A program made the position numbers and the translations under genes. A DNA stretch of 30,068 bases from a virus, in the IMG/VR virus record IMGVR_UViG_3300021964_009396, positions 1-30,068 of that record. One strand, 5' to 3'. Positions 23,343-30,068 of the stretch are shown piece by piece. Every line of letters starts with the position of its first letter. Within the stretch, counting starts at the first letter, position 1. A model generated the notes under the pieces. It saw nothing but the letters and a program-made list of their open reading frames with translations. It did no database searches and had not been told where the DNA came from.

Positions 23343-23465
23343 GGGGGCGTTTTAGATTCGACAGACGAGAGAATAGGCAAATCGAGGGTCGTCAGAGTAG
23401 ACGCTAAAACTACCTTAAAATAAACGCTAACGATGACGTTTACGCCTTAGCTGCATAGGCTAAGT
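23343..23465 (+). ncRNA. ssrA: Permuted tmRNA, coding (5') piece
   Basis: GGGGGCG (23343-23349) pairs with the acceptor strand 23320-23326 in seven pairs, with G3-U wobble (23345-23324), the identity element for alanine charging. It is followed by TTTTAGATTCGAC, the conserved tmRNA D-region. GTAG/CTAC (23397-23400/23410-23413) is a likely PK1 stem and CTTAGC/GCTAAG (23446-23451/23459-23464) the P5 helix around the tag stop. Only 12 bases (23331-23342) separate the two pieces. The 3' end is approximate. It rescues stalled ribosomes and tags proteins for proteolysis. Confidence 0.9.
23426..23458 (+). other. tmRNA tag reading frame (ANDDVYALAA, stop TAG)
   Basis: Resume codon GCT, then codons for ANDDVYALAA and TAG. 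The E. coli tag is AANDENYALAA, so this is a canonical degron ending in ALAA recognised by ClpXP/ClpAP. The upstream TTAAAATAAAC is in the place of the element that sets the resume codon. Confidence 0.92.
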
Positions 23466-23517
23466 GAGGTATGGGCACCGCCTTATAATCCAATGGGCCC
23501 ATTTACTAGGAGATTGT

Positions 23518-24075
23518 ATGAATAAGTTTCTTATTTCTACAGCATTACTAGCAGCGTTTTTACTAGCTGTAAAAGTTTTATTAATAAATGATAAACCTGT
23601 AAAAGAAAATATTCCAATTGTTATTGATATTGACATTAGCGCAGGAATAAGTTATAATGAAGTAGAATGTTTAGCACAGAACATTTACTTTGAGGCTCGT
23701 GGTGAGCCTATGACAGGACAAATAGCTGTTGCCTATGTTGCACTCAATAGAAAACATGACGAAAGATATCCGAATACTTTGTGTGAGGTTATTAAACAAG
23801 GCCCTATTTCTGTTTGGTTTCTTACAGAACAAAACAAGATAGTTCCTCTTAGACACAAGTGTCAGTTTAGTTGGTGGTGCGACGGAAGAAGTGACAGCCC
23901 AAAAGATATGTGGGCATGGGGTCTTGCAATGGACGTAGCTGTAGGTGTTATAAATGATAAGTATGATGACCCTACTTATGGGGCTTTATGGTATCATAAC
24001 ACAGATGTAGATCCATCTTGGAATAGACAACTTGCCTACACTACACAAATAAATAAACATTTATTTTATAAATGA
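23518..24075 (+). CDS. SleB-type cell wall hydrolase (endolysin) with signal anchor
   Basis: ATG 23518 follows AGGAG by seven bases; a longer in-frame start at 23464 would lie in the tmRNA and is rejected. The 185-residue protein begins with [23 protein letters not shown], an N-terminal membrane segment or signal anchor. The catalytic Hydrolase_2 domain follows: [29 protein letters not shown] with Glu59, [21 protein letters not shown], and [14 protein letters not shown]. It degrades peptidoglycan at lysis. A signal-anchor (SAR-like) endolysin could be exported by the host Sec system without a large-pore holin. No holin gene is visible nearby. Confidence 0.88.
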   Translation: MNKFLISTALLAAFLLAVKVLLINDKPVKENIPIVIDIDISAGISYNEVECLAQNIYFEARGEPMTGQIAVAYVALNRKHDERYPNTLCEVIKQGPISVWFLTEQNKIVPLRHKCQFSWWCDGRSDSPKDMWAWGLAMDVAVGVINDKYDDPTYGALWYHNTDVDPSWNRQLAYTTQINKHLFYK

Positions 24076-24086
24076 TGGAGTAGTAG

Positions 24087-24386
24087 GTGAACTTAGAAGT
24101 AATTAGTGACCAATTTATGGCTGAAGCACAAAAACCAACAGATACATTTCTTATCACAAAAAAGTTTAGGTCTCCTAGTGAGTTTTCTCAATACATTGAG
24201 CAAACAGCATTTCATACAAGACAATCTTGTATGGACGTTTTGTTAGACTACTGTTTAAGAAATGAAATTGAAGCAGAAAGTATTAATAAAATTATTAATA
24301 ACAGTCTCCGTACCAAACTAGAATCTGAAGCTAACGATTTAAACTTACTCAAAGTAAAATCAAAAATAGGAAAGTTACCGTTTTGA
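24087..24386 (+). CDS. 33: gp33-like late transcription coactivator
   Basis: GTG start at 24087 preceded by GGAG. The 99-residue product aligns by eye with T4 gp33: SEFSQYIEQTAFHTRQSCMDVLLDYCLRNEIEAESINKII and LRTKLESEANDLNLL correspond to the gp33 IEKMVEEFGMSYLEA... and AIDENLL segments. gp33 bridges RNA polymerase and the sliding clamp at T4 late promoters. T4 gp33 is 112 residues. A C-terminal hydrophobic clamp-binding tail like T4's LDFLL is not obvious here; KIGKLPF may replace it. Position before gp59 and gp32 agrees with T4 synteny. Confidence 0.72.
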   Translation: MNLEVISDQFMAEAQKPTDTFLITKKFRSPSEFSQYIEQTAFHTRQSCMDVLLDYCLRNEIEAESINKIINNSLRTKLESEANDLNLLKVKSKIGKLPF

Positions 24387-24979
24387 TTATTGCAATTACA
24401 GGCACCTCTAGCGGTGTTGGTAAAGAACTATATAATGTTTTGTCTAAAGAATATCAGGTTATTGGACTAACACGAAAAGATATAGATCTAGATTACCCTG
24501 ATAAAATTGATAAACTTGATCAAGTAGACATACTGATAAATTGTGCTGGACATGACTTAGGTGGTAAGGTAAAATTCACAGAACACAAGTTTGAATATTG
24601 GCACAAGATTATGAATACTAATCTTATTAGTGTTATGAGGCTAACTCAATTAGCATTACAAAATAATCCTAAAGTAAAGATAGTCAATGTTACTAGCACA
24701 AACAACGACCATTTTTATCCTGGGGATTTAGTATATAGCCTGTCTAAAAAAGCATTACAAGAATTTGGCAGAATGATTCAGATAGAATTTCCTGAGGCCA
24801 CTATTAAAGAAGTTAGATTGGGGCTTACTAAAACTAATTTTAATCAGAACAGACATAGGTTAAAACACAAACCTATAGATAATTTGTATGACATAGAACA
24901 TCTCAAACCAAAAGATGTTGCAAGACAAATAGCAGATTTTATTTTTGACCGAGATCTTTTTACTAGAATAGCCCCATGA
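24383..24979 (+). CDS. Short-chain dehydrogenase/reductase
   Basis: A 198-residue classical SDR: TGTSSGVG (6-13), INCAGHDLGG (52-61, the NAG motif), VNVTSTN with Ser105, and YSLSKKAL with Tyr118 and Lys122. The start is TTG at 24383, overlapping the gp33 stop; no ATG is available nearby. It is followed by a radical SAM enzyme with a 4-base overlap. NAD(P)-linked oxidation or reduction of an unknown substrate. It interrupts the gp33-gp59 replication/transcription module. Confidence 0.85.
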   Translation: MIIAITGTSSGVGKELYNVLSKEYQVIGLTRKDIDLDYPDKIDKLDQVDILINCAGHDLGGKVKFTEHKFEYWHKIMNTNLISVMRLTQLALQNNPKVKIVNVTSTNNDHFYPGDLVYSLSKKALQEFGRMIQIEFPEATIKEVRLGLTKTNFNQNRHRLKHKPIDNLYDIEHLKPKDVARQIADFIFDRDLFTRIAP

Positions 24980-26061
24980 AAAATGATTATGGGTGGCAGT
25001 TATATCACTGGCACATTGAAATCAGCGCAAAGTGTACACTAAAATGTCCACGATGTCCTCGTACTGAAATGCCCAAAACCTCTTGGACTAACAAAGAGTT
25101 TACCCTTGAGGAATTTCAACAGGCGTTTACTGAGGACTTTATCCAACAGAACGTCAAAAGATTTACTATGTGCGGTGACATAGGAGATCCTATCTACTGT
25201 AAAGACTTTTTGAAAATTTGTAGTTATATCAAACAAGTCAAACCTACTTGTCACATTTTTATCATCACCAATGGCAGCTACAAAAAAGCAGAATGGTGGG
25301 AAGAACTAGCTGTTATCCTAAATGAATATGATACTGTAAACTTCAGTGTTGATGGTTACAATCACGACACCAACAATATGTATAGAGTGAACAGTGATTG
25401 GGAAAGTATCATGCTCGGAATGTCTATCATGGGTCACAAATCTAAAGCGTTTGTTGTTTGGGCTACAATATACTTTAGTTTCAATGAAAATAATTTAGAT
25501 GAAATAGTAAAACTTGCTAGACAAAACAATTGTGATACTGTACAATGGACTAAGAGTACAAAGTTTGGGAGTAAGTATGAAACATATGGCCCTTACGATC
25601 ATTTAGAACCGAGTGAACAATACATAGCCAGCACACACCGGTATGAAAGAAGCGTCACAAGATTATCAGATCGTATTCAACCTATTGATGAATACATGGA
25701 AACAAACATAGAAAAATATAACACGACCCCTGCACACGGAAATATATTGCCTTTGTGTTTAGTAGGTAATCGAGGAATGTATTTAAGTGCCGACGGAACT
25801 TTACACCCATGCTCTTGGACAAGTTTTCCATACACTGAAATGAGTGACGGTAAAAAGAAAATTAGATATGAAGATAGCTTTTTTGCCATGTATCGAGATC
25901 AGCTATCAGTGAAAACAAATAGTATGGAAAATGTTTTGAACCATGAGCTTTGGAAGAAACTATTTTCTAGTTGGAAAAATAGTCCTTGGGTTGAGTGTAG
26001 TCTCAAATGTAAGAAGGACTATGTTGATTATAATTATGCTGTGGGATACGAAACAAACTAA
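24976..26061 (+). CDS. Radical SAM enzyme with C-terminal SPASM-like domain
   Basis: A 361-residue protein with the radical SAM motif CTLKCPRC at the N-terminus (Cys20, 24, 27) and Cys in a C-terminal auxiliary domain: LPLCLVGNRGMYLSADGTLHPCSWTSF and VECSLKC (Cys341, 345). This is the usual domain order, unlike the seven enzymes at 4596-16193, which carry the auxiliary domain first. Overlaps the SDR upstream (ATGA) and gp59 downstream (TAATG). SPASM enzymes often modify peptides. Pairing with the SDR suggests a two-step reaction. Confidence 0.87.
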   Translation: MKNDYGWQLYHWHIEISAKCTLKCPRCPRTEMPKTSWTNKEFTLEEFQQAFTEDFIQQNVKRFTMCGDIGDPIYCKDFLKICSYIKQVKPTCHIFIITNGSYKKAEWWEELAVILNEYDTVNFSVDGYNHDTNNMYRVNSDWESIMLGMSIMGHKSKAFVVWATIYFSFNENNLDEIVKLARQNNCDTVQWTKSTKFGSKYETYGPYDHLEPSEQYIASTHRYERSVTRLSDRIQPIDEYMETNIEKYNTTPAHGNILPLCLVGNRGMYLSADGTLHPCSWTSFPYTEMSDGKKKIRYEDSFFAMYRDQLSVKTNSMENVLNHELWKKLFSSWKNSPWVECSLKCKKDYVDYNYAVGYETN

Positions 26062-26645
26062 TGACCTCTTATGATGTCTACAAATTGTATGCGGCCTTAA
26101 GGTTGCACTTTACCGATCCTAAGTACGATATTACTGTGACAAAAGGACGTATGAGGAATCTCCGTCAGTCTTTTGAGAAAAGAAAAGACACACAGTATAT
26201 GTACAAGCTAGCTAACGAATACAAGCGCTCAGAGGTTATTGATATTCTTGTAGCCAACTTTGTAGCTGGCAGTGATACGGCAAATATCTACACAGGAAAT
26301 TTTATAGAAAACTATAAAAAATACTTGACAAGACGTAAAAGAATGTTATATAATTTAGATGTAGACTTAGATAATATCTTATTTAGGATAGAAAAAGAAG
26401 GATCTAAGTCAGCAATGGAAGGCACACACCCACTAATCTTCAGAATGTACATGGGTGGGGATATACAAATTGAAACACTTGTTATTATGGAAAAGTTATA
26501 TCCTTATGTTGAAGATTATGCTAGTGACTTTGTATTGGAACACATTTGTTTACTAGTAAAGAAGTACAAACCCTTTGTTCGTTTTGACAAAGATAATGTT
26601 AAACAGAGATTTGCAGGTAAGATTGCACAATGTCTAAATCAGTAA
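26061..26645 (+). CDS. 59: gp59-like helicase loader
   Basis: A 194-residue protein resembling T4 gp59 (217 residues) over its length: YDVYKLYAALRLHFTDPKYD then RMRNLRQSFEKRKD, YKLANEYKRSEVIDILVANFVAG, FIENYKKYLTRRKRMLYNLD and HPLIFRMYMGGDIQIETLVIMEKL, all with the T4 pattern. It binds fork DNA and gp32 and loads the replicative helicase. It lies one small gene upstream of gp32, as expected. Confidence 0.85.
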   Translation: MTSYDVYKLYAALRLHFTDPKYDITVTKGRMRNLRQSFEKRKDTQYMYKLANEYKRSEVIDILVANFVAGSDTANIYTGNFIENYKKYLTRRKRMLYNLDVDLDNILFRIEKEGSKSAMEGTHPLIFRMYMGGDIQIETLVIMEKLYPYVEDYASDFVLEHICLLVKKYKPFVRFDKDNVKQRFAGKIAQCLNQ

Positions 26646-26806
26646 AAAGAAAACCCGAAGAAAAAAGAATTCATAGGGTTGGAAAAGAACATCCTGAAAG
26701 AGCAATCGATCAGGAACTAAGACGTATAAATAGTATTGAGGATCTAGAGAATATAGATCTAGATGAAGTCCTTGACACATACGAATATACAAGAAGCATA
26801 AATTAA
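26630..26806 (+). CDS. 58-residue charged protein between gp59 and gp32
   Basis: ATG 26630 overlaps the gp59 stop by 16 bases. The product MSKSVKRKPEEKRIHRVGKE...LEN(I)DLDEVLDTYEYTRSIN has a basic N-terminal half and an acidic C-terminal half. It is not gp33, which is the gene at 24087. Overlap and position in the replication operon support translation, although the RBS (AGGTAAG) is weak. Role unknown. Confidence 0.55.
   Translation: MSKSVKRKPEEKRIHRVGKEHPERAIDQELRRINSIEDLENIDLDEVLDTYEYTRSIN
26725..26732 (+). promoter_or_regulatory. Candidate late promoter TATAAATA upstream of gp32
   Basis: Exact octamer about 115 bases before the gp32 ATG, inside the small gene. It would give late boosting of gp32. 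Chance occurrence cannot be excluded. Confidence 0.4.
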
Positions 26807-26845
26807 ACATACAACGCACATATATCGCATATACGGAGAAATAAT

Positions 26846-27757
26846 ATGGCTTTTAATTCCCTTTCAGACCTTCGCAAGGCTCGTGGCAACTTTGATACAT
26901 TGATGAAGGAAGTCGAAAAACTTGACGCCCCTCAGCAAAACAATCGAGATGATTCAAACGAGTGGAAACCCACAGTAGATCAAGCAGGCAACGGATACGC
27001 TGTTATTCGTTTTCTTCCAGCACCTCAGGGTGAAGATATGCCATGGGTACAGCTATGGAATCATGGCTTCCAAGGTCCAACAGGTAAGTGGTACATTGAA
27101 AACTCACTTACAACCCTCAAGCAGACAGACCCTGTATCAGAACTCAACTCAGAGCTTTGGAACAGTGGTGTAGAAGCAAACAAGGAAATTGCTCGTAAAC
27201 AGAAGCGTCGTCTTTCTTATTACGCTAACATCCTTGTTGTTGAGGATTCAGGCAACCCTTCTAACAACGGTAAAGTATTCCTTTACAAGTTTGGTAAGAA
27301 GATCTTTGACAAGATCAAGGATGCAATGCAGCCTGAGTTCCAAGACGAAGCACCAATGAATCCCTTTGACTTTTGGGATGGTGCTAACTTCAAACTTAAG
27401 ATTCGTCAGGTAGAAGGTTACAGAAACTATGACAAGTCTGAGTTTGCGGCTCCAAGTGCTGTATCAGATGATGATGCTGCTATTGAAGCTATTTGGACAC
27501 AACAGCATTCACTTGCTAAAATTGTAGACCCTAGCAACTTCAAGTCATATGACGAATTGAAGAAGAAGTTAGACTTTGTATTGGGTAACAGTGCCAAGGT
27601 AGGCACAGCAGAAAGTATTTCTAGTCAGACCGGAGATGCTGCTGATGACAACTACATGGAAAAGGTAACACAGATGTCAAAGGCTGAGACTACTGTTTCA
27701 GAGGATGACGAAGATGATACACTGTCTTACTTTGCTAAACTTGCTAATGATGACTAA
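26846..27757 (+). CDS. 32: gp32-like single-stranded DNA-binding protein, zinc site lost
   Basis: A 303-residue protein (T4 gp32: 301). The N-terminal cooperativity region is DLRKARGNFDTLMKEVEKL. The OB-fold core follows T4 closely: DQAGNGYAVIRFLPAPQGED, WVQLWNHGFQGPTGKWYIEN, LSYYANILVVEDSGNPSNNGKVFLYKFGKKIFDKI, WDGANFKLKIRQVEGYRNYDKSEF. The acidic C-terminal tail SEDDEDDTLSYFAKLANDD binds partner proteins. The T4 zinc ligands (one His, three Cys) are absent: no Cys is found in the region, so the core is stabilised differently. It covers ssDNA at replication forks. RBS GGAGA precedes ATG 26846. A terminator follows. Confidence 0.95.
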   Translation: MAFNSLSDLRKARGNFDTLMKEVEKLDAPQQNNRDDSNEWKPTVDQAGNGYAVIRFLPAPQGEDMPWVQLWNHGFQGPTGKWYIENSLTTLKQTDPVSELNSELWNSGVEANKEIARKQKRRLSYYANILVVEDSGNPSNNGKVFLYKFGKKIFDKIKDAMQPEFQDEAPMNPFDFWDGANFKLKIRQVEGYRNYDKSEFAAPSAVSDDDAAIEAIWTQQHSLAKIVDPSNFKSYDELKKKLDFVLGNSAKVGTAESISSQTGDAADDNYMEKVTQMSKAETTVSEDDEDDTLSYFAKLANDD

Positions 27758-27771
27758 CAACTAGTCAGACG

Positions 27772-27797
27772 AAAAAGGGGGCCTAGCCCCCTTTTTT
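27772..27797. terminator. Bidirectional rho-independent terminator between gp32 and gp29
   Basis: AAAAAGGGGGC (27772-27782) pairs with GCCCCCTTTTT (27786-27796) around a 3-base loop. The T-run serves the plus strand and the A-run the minus strand. It separates the convergent replication and tail transcription units and overlaps the gp29 stop codon. Confidence 0.93.
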
Positions 27798-29601
27798 ATC
27801 CCATAAAGACTCTATCGTTATACCTACTCAAAGAACTACCTTGATTACGAACATTAGATGCAAAAACATTAGTAGGACTACTGTTACTGCTATTGTTATT
27901 ATTGTTTGTTACATATTGTATATTAGGCGCTGCTCCTCCTCCACTACTATCTGAGGCATCTATTGTGACATTATCTACTGCCATTGCTGTTGGTACAGTA
28001 GAAGTAGCAACAGTATCAGCTCCCATAGGAGTTAATCCTTCTATATTTGCCATGGCAGGAGTAGCAGCCTGTATTTCTGCTATTCTGTTTTCTAACATTC
28101 TTTGTTGAGGCACTGACAACTCACCTGTGTCTACTATTTCTTGTAACTGGGCCGCGTCGTTTACTTCTGACAATCTTTCTTGGTTGATAGTTTGTCCTGT
28201 TACTCTACCTCTTCGATTGGTAGTATCTTCTACAATACCATCTTCTCTTGCTTTATTGATTATAGCCTCTGGAGTATTTTCTGCTAGTTGTTCATCAGCA
28301 TTGAAATTATCCCAAGCTTTCTTCATTTCTGTTATGGTCAAGTCACCTATCGCTGCTAGCCTTTCCATACCACCGTCTGGATCATCTTCAGGTGCAACTC
28401 CGTATACTTCTTTGTAAATTTCTCTAGCTATGTCAGCTGCACCTAATGTTATTGCAGACAACGGACCAGCTACACCACTGCCAGCTGATAGTGCTGCACC
28501 CACTAAATCACCTTTTACTGCTCGAAAAAGCCCTTGCCCTAAACCTATTAAAGCTCCGGCAAAAGGTATTGATTTTCCTATTATTCCTGGCATTGCCTTT
28601 GTTATTTTACTAGTAATTAGCTTACTTATTGTTTTAGCAGCTGTAGTATCTCCAGCTTCTAAAATTGCAACACCTGCTCTTGTTGGCATAGTATTTAAAG
28701 CTGCTGTTCCTGCTTTAGACATTAGGTTTCCTGCGGCACGGGCTCCACCTCTACCAGCTGCCTCTAAGCCTTCTCTTCCTATCGTTGCTCTAGCTAGGCT
28801 TGTGCCAGCTCTGACTGCTAGTGTTTCATCAACGCCCGTGTTATCTAAAACATTTTCTTCTAACTGTACTGATGTTCCATCGGGGGTTGTTACAGTAGTC
28901 CCACCTTCAGTAGTTTGATCTACTTGTAAAGGATCTCCAATTGTATTGAATTGGCCATCGTCTCTTTCTCCTCCACCGCCCGGTAAAAAATTTGAAAGAA
29001 ATTTTAACCCCATTAGTGTAGTTGCAACATTGCCTAGTGTTTCAAGCAAACCTCCACCTGAACCCATGCTTTCAGTATTTTCAGATATTTGTTTGAGCAG
29101 TTTGTTGTTTTCTTCTAGTATGTTGACTGTGGGGTCTTCAGTATCTAATCCTTTTCCTAATGTAGACTCAATTTGACTTCTTTCTCTAAGGCCCTTTAAT
29201 CCGGAACTCTTTTTACTTAATACTCCTCTAGTAAAAGCACTAGCTCTACTTCCAACCATACTTTGTTTTATTTCATCAAAGCCTAGAGCAAGGCGACTAT
29301 CAGCGTTTTTAATTTTTTCCATTTGATCTGCAATTTCTTTTAACGCAGATATTTGTTTCTCTCCAGTCTTATTCATGTTTTCTGTAAACATACTGGTCAA
29401 TTTTTTAAATTCTATTCTAGTCTCATCACTTGAAGCATCTAATATTTTTTGTAGACTTTCTGAATTGTTGCTAAGGTTAGAAGAAAACGCAGCTGCACCT
29501 CTACTGATTGCAGTAGAGCCTGTTCCCTTGGAAAGCCCAGACATAGGGGATGTTTTTCTTACTAAGTTAGCAAGGACTGACGAGTTTTTGTTAGTTTCCA
29601 T
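27796..29601 (-). CDS. 29: Tape measure protein, gp29-like
   Basis: A 601-residue protein, near the T4 gp29 length (590). The N-terminal third is helical (LQKILDASSDETRIEFKKLT, EKQISALKEIADQMEKI), followed by a Gly-rich linker, a hydrophobic segment IIGKSIPFAGALIGLGQGLF (about 340-360) with LVGAALSAGSG, and a low-complexity C-terminus with NIQYVTNNNNNSSNSS, like the Asn-rich end of gp29. It begins directly at the stop of the gp51-like frame (TAAATG). Placement right after the frameshifted tail-assembly chaperone pair is the hallmark of tape measure genes. It sets tail length during assembly. Sequence similarity to gp29 is limited; the call relies on length, composition and position. Confidence 0.7.
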   Translation of the reverse strand: METNKNSSVLANLVRKTSPMSGLSKGTGSTAISRGAAAFSSNLSNNSESLQKILDASSDETRIEFKKLTSMFTENMNKTGEKQISALKEIADQMEKIKNADSRLALGFDEIKQSMVGSRASAFTRGVLSKKSSGLKGLRERSQIESTLGKGLDTEDPTVNILEENNKLLKQISENTESMGSGGGLLETLGNVATTLMGLKFLSNFLPGGGGERDDGQFNTIGDPLQVDQTTEGGTTVTTPDGTSVQLEENVLDNTGVDETLAVRAGTSLARATIGREGLEAAGRGGARAAGNLMSKAGTAALNTMPTRAGVAILEAGDTTAAKTISKLITSKITKAMPGIIGKSIPFAGALIGLGQGLFRAVKGDLVGAALSAGSGVAGPLSAITLGAADIAREIYKEVYGVAPEDDPDGGMERLAAIGDLTITEMKKAWDNFNADEQLAENTPEAIINKAREDGIVEDTTNRRGRVTGQTINQERLSEVNDAAQLQEIVDTGELSVPQQRMLENRIAEIQAATPAMANIEGLTPMGADTVATSTVPTAMAVDNVTIDASDSSGGGAAPNIQYVTNNNNNSSNSSPTNVFASNVRNQGSSLSRYNDRVFMG

Positions 29602-29784
29602 TTACCGTTGCTCTTTTTGTTTGTCCGCTTTCTTTTTCAAGTGTTGTACTAGCATTGCTATATACACTTCTCTTTCCCAGGGCATCATTTCTTCTATTTC
29701 TGTTAAACTCCAATGATGTTCTTGTAGTAGTAAAAAATTCGTCTTATAATAATTCTCTAACGAATCCTGGGAAAGAGTTAAACG
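29602..29784 (-). CDS. 51: gp51-like tail-assembly frame, reached by -1 frameshift from gp26
   Basis: The frame has no ATG, GTG or TTG before the Met-Met in the middle, so it is probably made by frameshifting. After T-TTT-TTC (29790-29784) in gp26, a -1 slip gives 60 residues: RLTLSQDSLENYYKTNFLLL, then QEHHWSLTEIEEMMPWEREV, then YIAMLVQHLKKKADKQKEQR. The core WSLTEIEEMMPWEREVYIAML is a pattern I associate with gp51-like baseplate hub proteins of marine T4-like phages. An internal restart at MM would give only a short peptide. Confidence 0.7.
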   Translation of the reverse strand, partial: RLTLSQDSLENYYKTNFLLLQEHHWSLTEIEEMMPWEREVYIAMLVQHLKKKADKQKEQR

Positions 29785-30068
29785 AAAAAATGCTCGTACC
29801 CATTAATTCCTACAACATTATTGGTATTACATTCATTACAAGTATATTCTACCTTATGCCCCAATGCAGGTATGTTCTCAAAAAAGCTTCCTATTTTTTC
29901 TGTTATGTTCATAGGAAGTTCATCTAACCAGTCTATCAATTCTTGTTTTGTAATATCCTCAGGTCTAGTTACTTCTTCTGAATCGTATATGTAATCAATG
30001 CAACCATATACCACTTCTTCATCTTCTATATTGCCGCTATTTGCTTGTACTGTTGCACTCGGGTATTT
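29778..30068 (-). CDS. 26: gp26-like baseplate hub / tail-assembly protein, partial (N-terminus beyond window end)
   Basis: The minus-strand frame is open from base 30068 to the TAA at 29778, giving 96 residues of the C-terminus. The visible sequence includes YGCIDYIYDSEEV, EDITKQELIDWLDELPMNITEKIGSFFENIPALGH and a two-Cys turn CNECNTNNVVGINGYEHFFV. The last block (P-x-L-x-H then polar loop then G-x-x-x-FF) is the pattern at the C-terminus of T4-family baseplate proteins related to gp26. A GTG at 30014 is an internal Val, not the true start. It overlaps the frameshifted gp51-like sequence. Confidence 0.8.
   Translation of the reverse strand, partial: KYPSATVQANSGNIEDEEVVYGCIDYIYDSEEVTRPEDITKQELIDWLDELPMNITEKIGSFFENIPALGHKVEYTCNECNTNNVVGINGYEHFFV
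29784..29790 (-). promoter_or_regulatory. -1 ribosomal frameshift slippery heptamer T TTT TTC
   Basis: Read on the minus strand in the gp26 frame as CAT TTT TTC GTT TAA. Both tRNAs can re-pair one base upstream as TTT TTT, the classical X XXY YYZ form. The zero-frame stop follows one codon later, and the -1 frame continues into the gp51-like sequence. Confidence 0.75.

Noticed and set aside
23464-23517. Longer N-terminus for the endolysin
   Set aside because: The upstream ATG lies within the 3' end of the tmRNA coding piece and has no RBS; the ATG at 23518 has AGGAG and starts a proper membrane segment.
26630-26806. Assigning the 58-residue protein between gp59 and gp32 as gp33
   Set aside because: The 99-residue protein at 24087 matches T4 gp33 over its length; the 58-residue protein has no such match.
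28430-28918. Plus-strand frames of 71-162 residues inside the tape measure gene
   Set aside because: They are Pro/Ser/Ala/Leu-rich antisense shadows without RBS, opposite a 601-residue frame that fits the tail gene order.

Overview
The window is part of the genome of a T4-like myovirus that probably infects a marine alphaproteobacterium such as SAR11/Pelagibacter. T4 core genes are recognisable: a gp33-type late transcription coactivator, gp59 helicase loader, gp32 ssDNA-binding protein, a gp29-type tape measure and the C-terminus of gp26. PhoH, a SleB-type endolysin and TATAAATA late promoters fit the same picture. The DNA is AT-rich, genes are packed with ATGA/TAATG overlaps, and there is one tRNA. 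The host guess rests mainly on a circularly permuted two-piece tmRNA, a form typical of alphaproteobacteria. That last step is inference.

Layout. 1-1160 (minus strand): two translationally coupled secreted proteins, one with a long Asn/Thr/Ser repeat region. 1161-1296: divergent promoter region. 1297-18553 (plus strand): about 17 kb of head-to-tail genes with essentially no spacing. They encode a conserved small phage protein, a GT-A glycosyltransferase, a methyltransferase-like protein, two distantly paralogous unknown proteins, an SGNH hydrolase, seven radical SAM enzymes with an N-terminal twitch/SPASM-like Cys domain, a double-stranded beta-helix oxygenase-like protein, an SDR, a 38-residue acidic peptide, a NodU/CmcH carbamoyltransferase and a final unknown protein. 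18571-21201: small conserved phage genes and PhoH, then a promoter/repeat region and more small genes. 21202-21278: tRNA-Arg(TCT). 21293-23256: PD-(D/E)XK nuclease and an acyl-adenylate-forming ligase. 23228-23465: promoter and permuted tmRNA. 23518-24075: endolysin. 24087-27757: gp33, SDR, an eighth radical SAM enzyme, gp59, a small protein and gp32, ended by a strong bidirectional terminator. 27796-30068 (minus strand): tail genes gp29, the gp51-like frame and gp26, with a clear -1 frameshift site between gp26 and gp51.

The 17 kb block looks like a dedicated biosynthetic pathway. A glycosyltransferase, methyltransferase, SGNH hydrolase, seven radical SAM enzymes, oxygenase-like protein, oxidoreductase and carbamoyltransferase could build or decorate a sugar-like or peptide-like molecule. 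The substrate cannot be read from the sequence. The strongest unexpected elements are this radical SAM array, the phage-borne permuted tmRNA (tag ANDDVYALAA, G3-U wobble acceptor, near-consensus promoter) and the gp26/gp51 frameshift signal.
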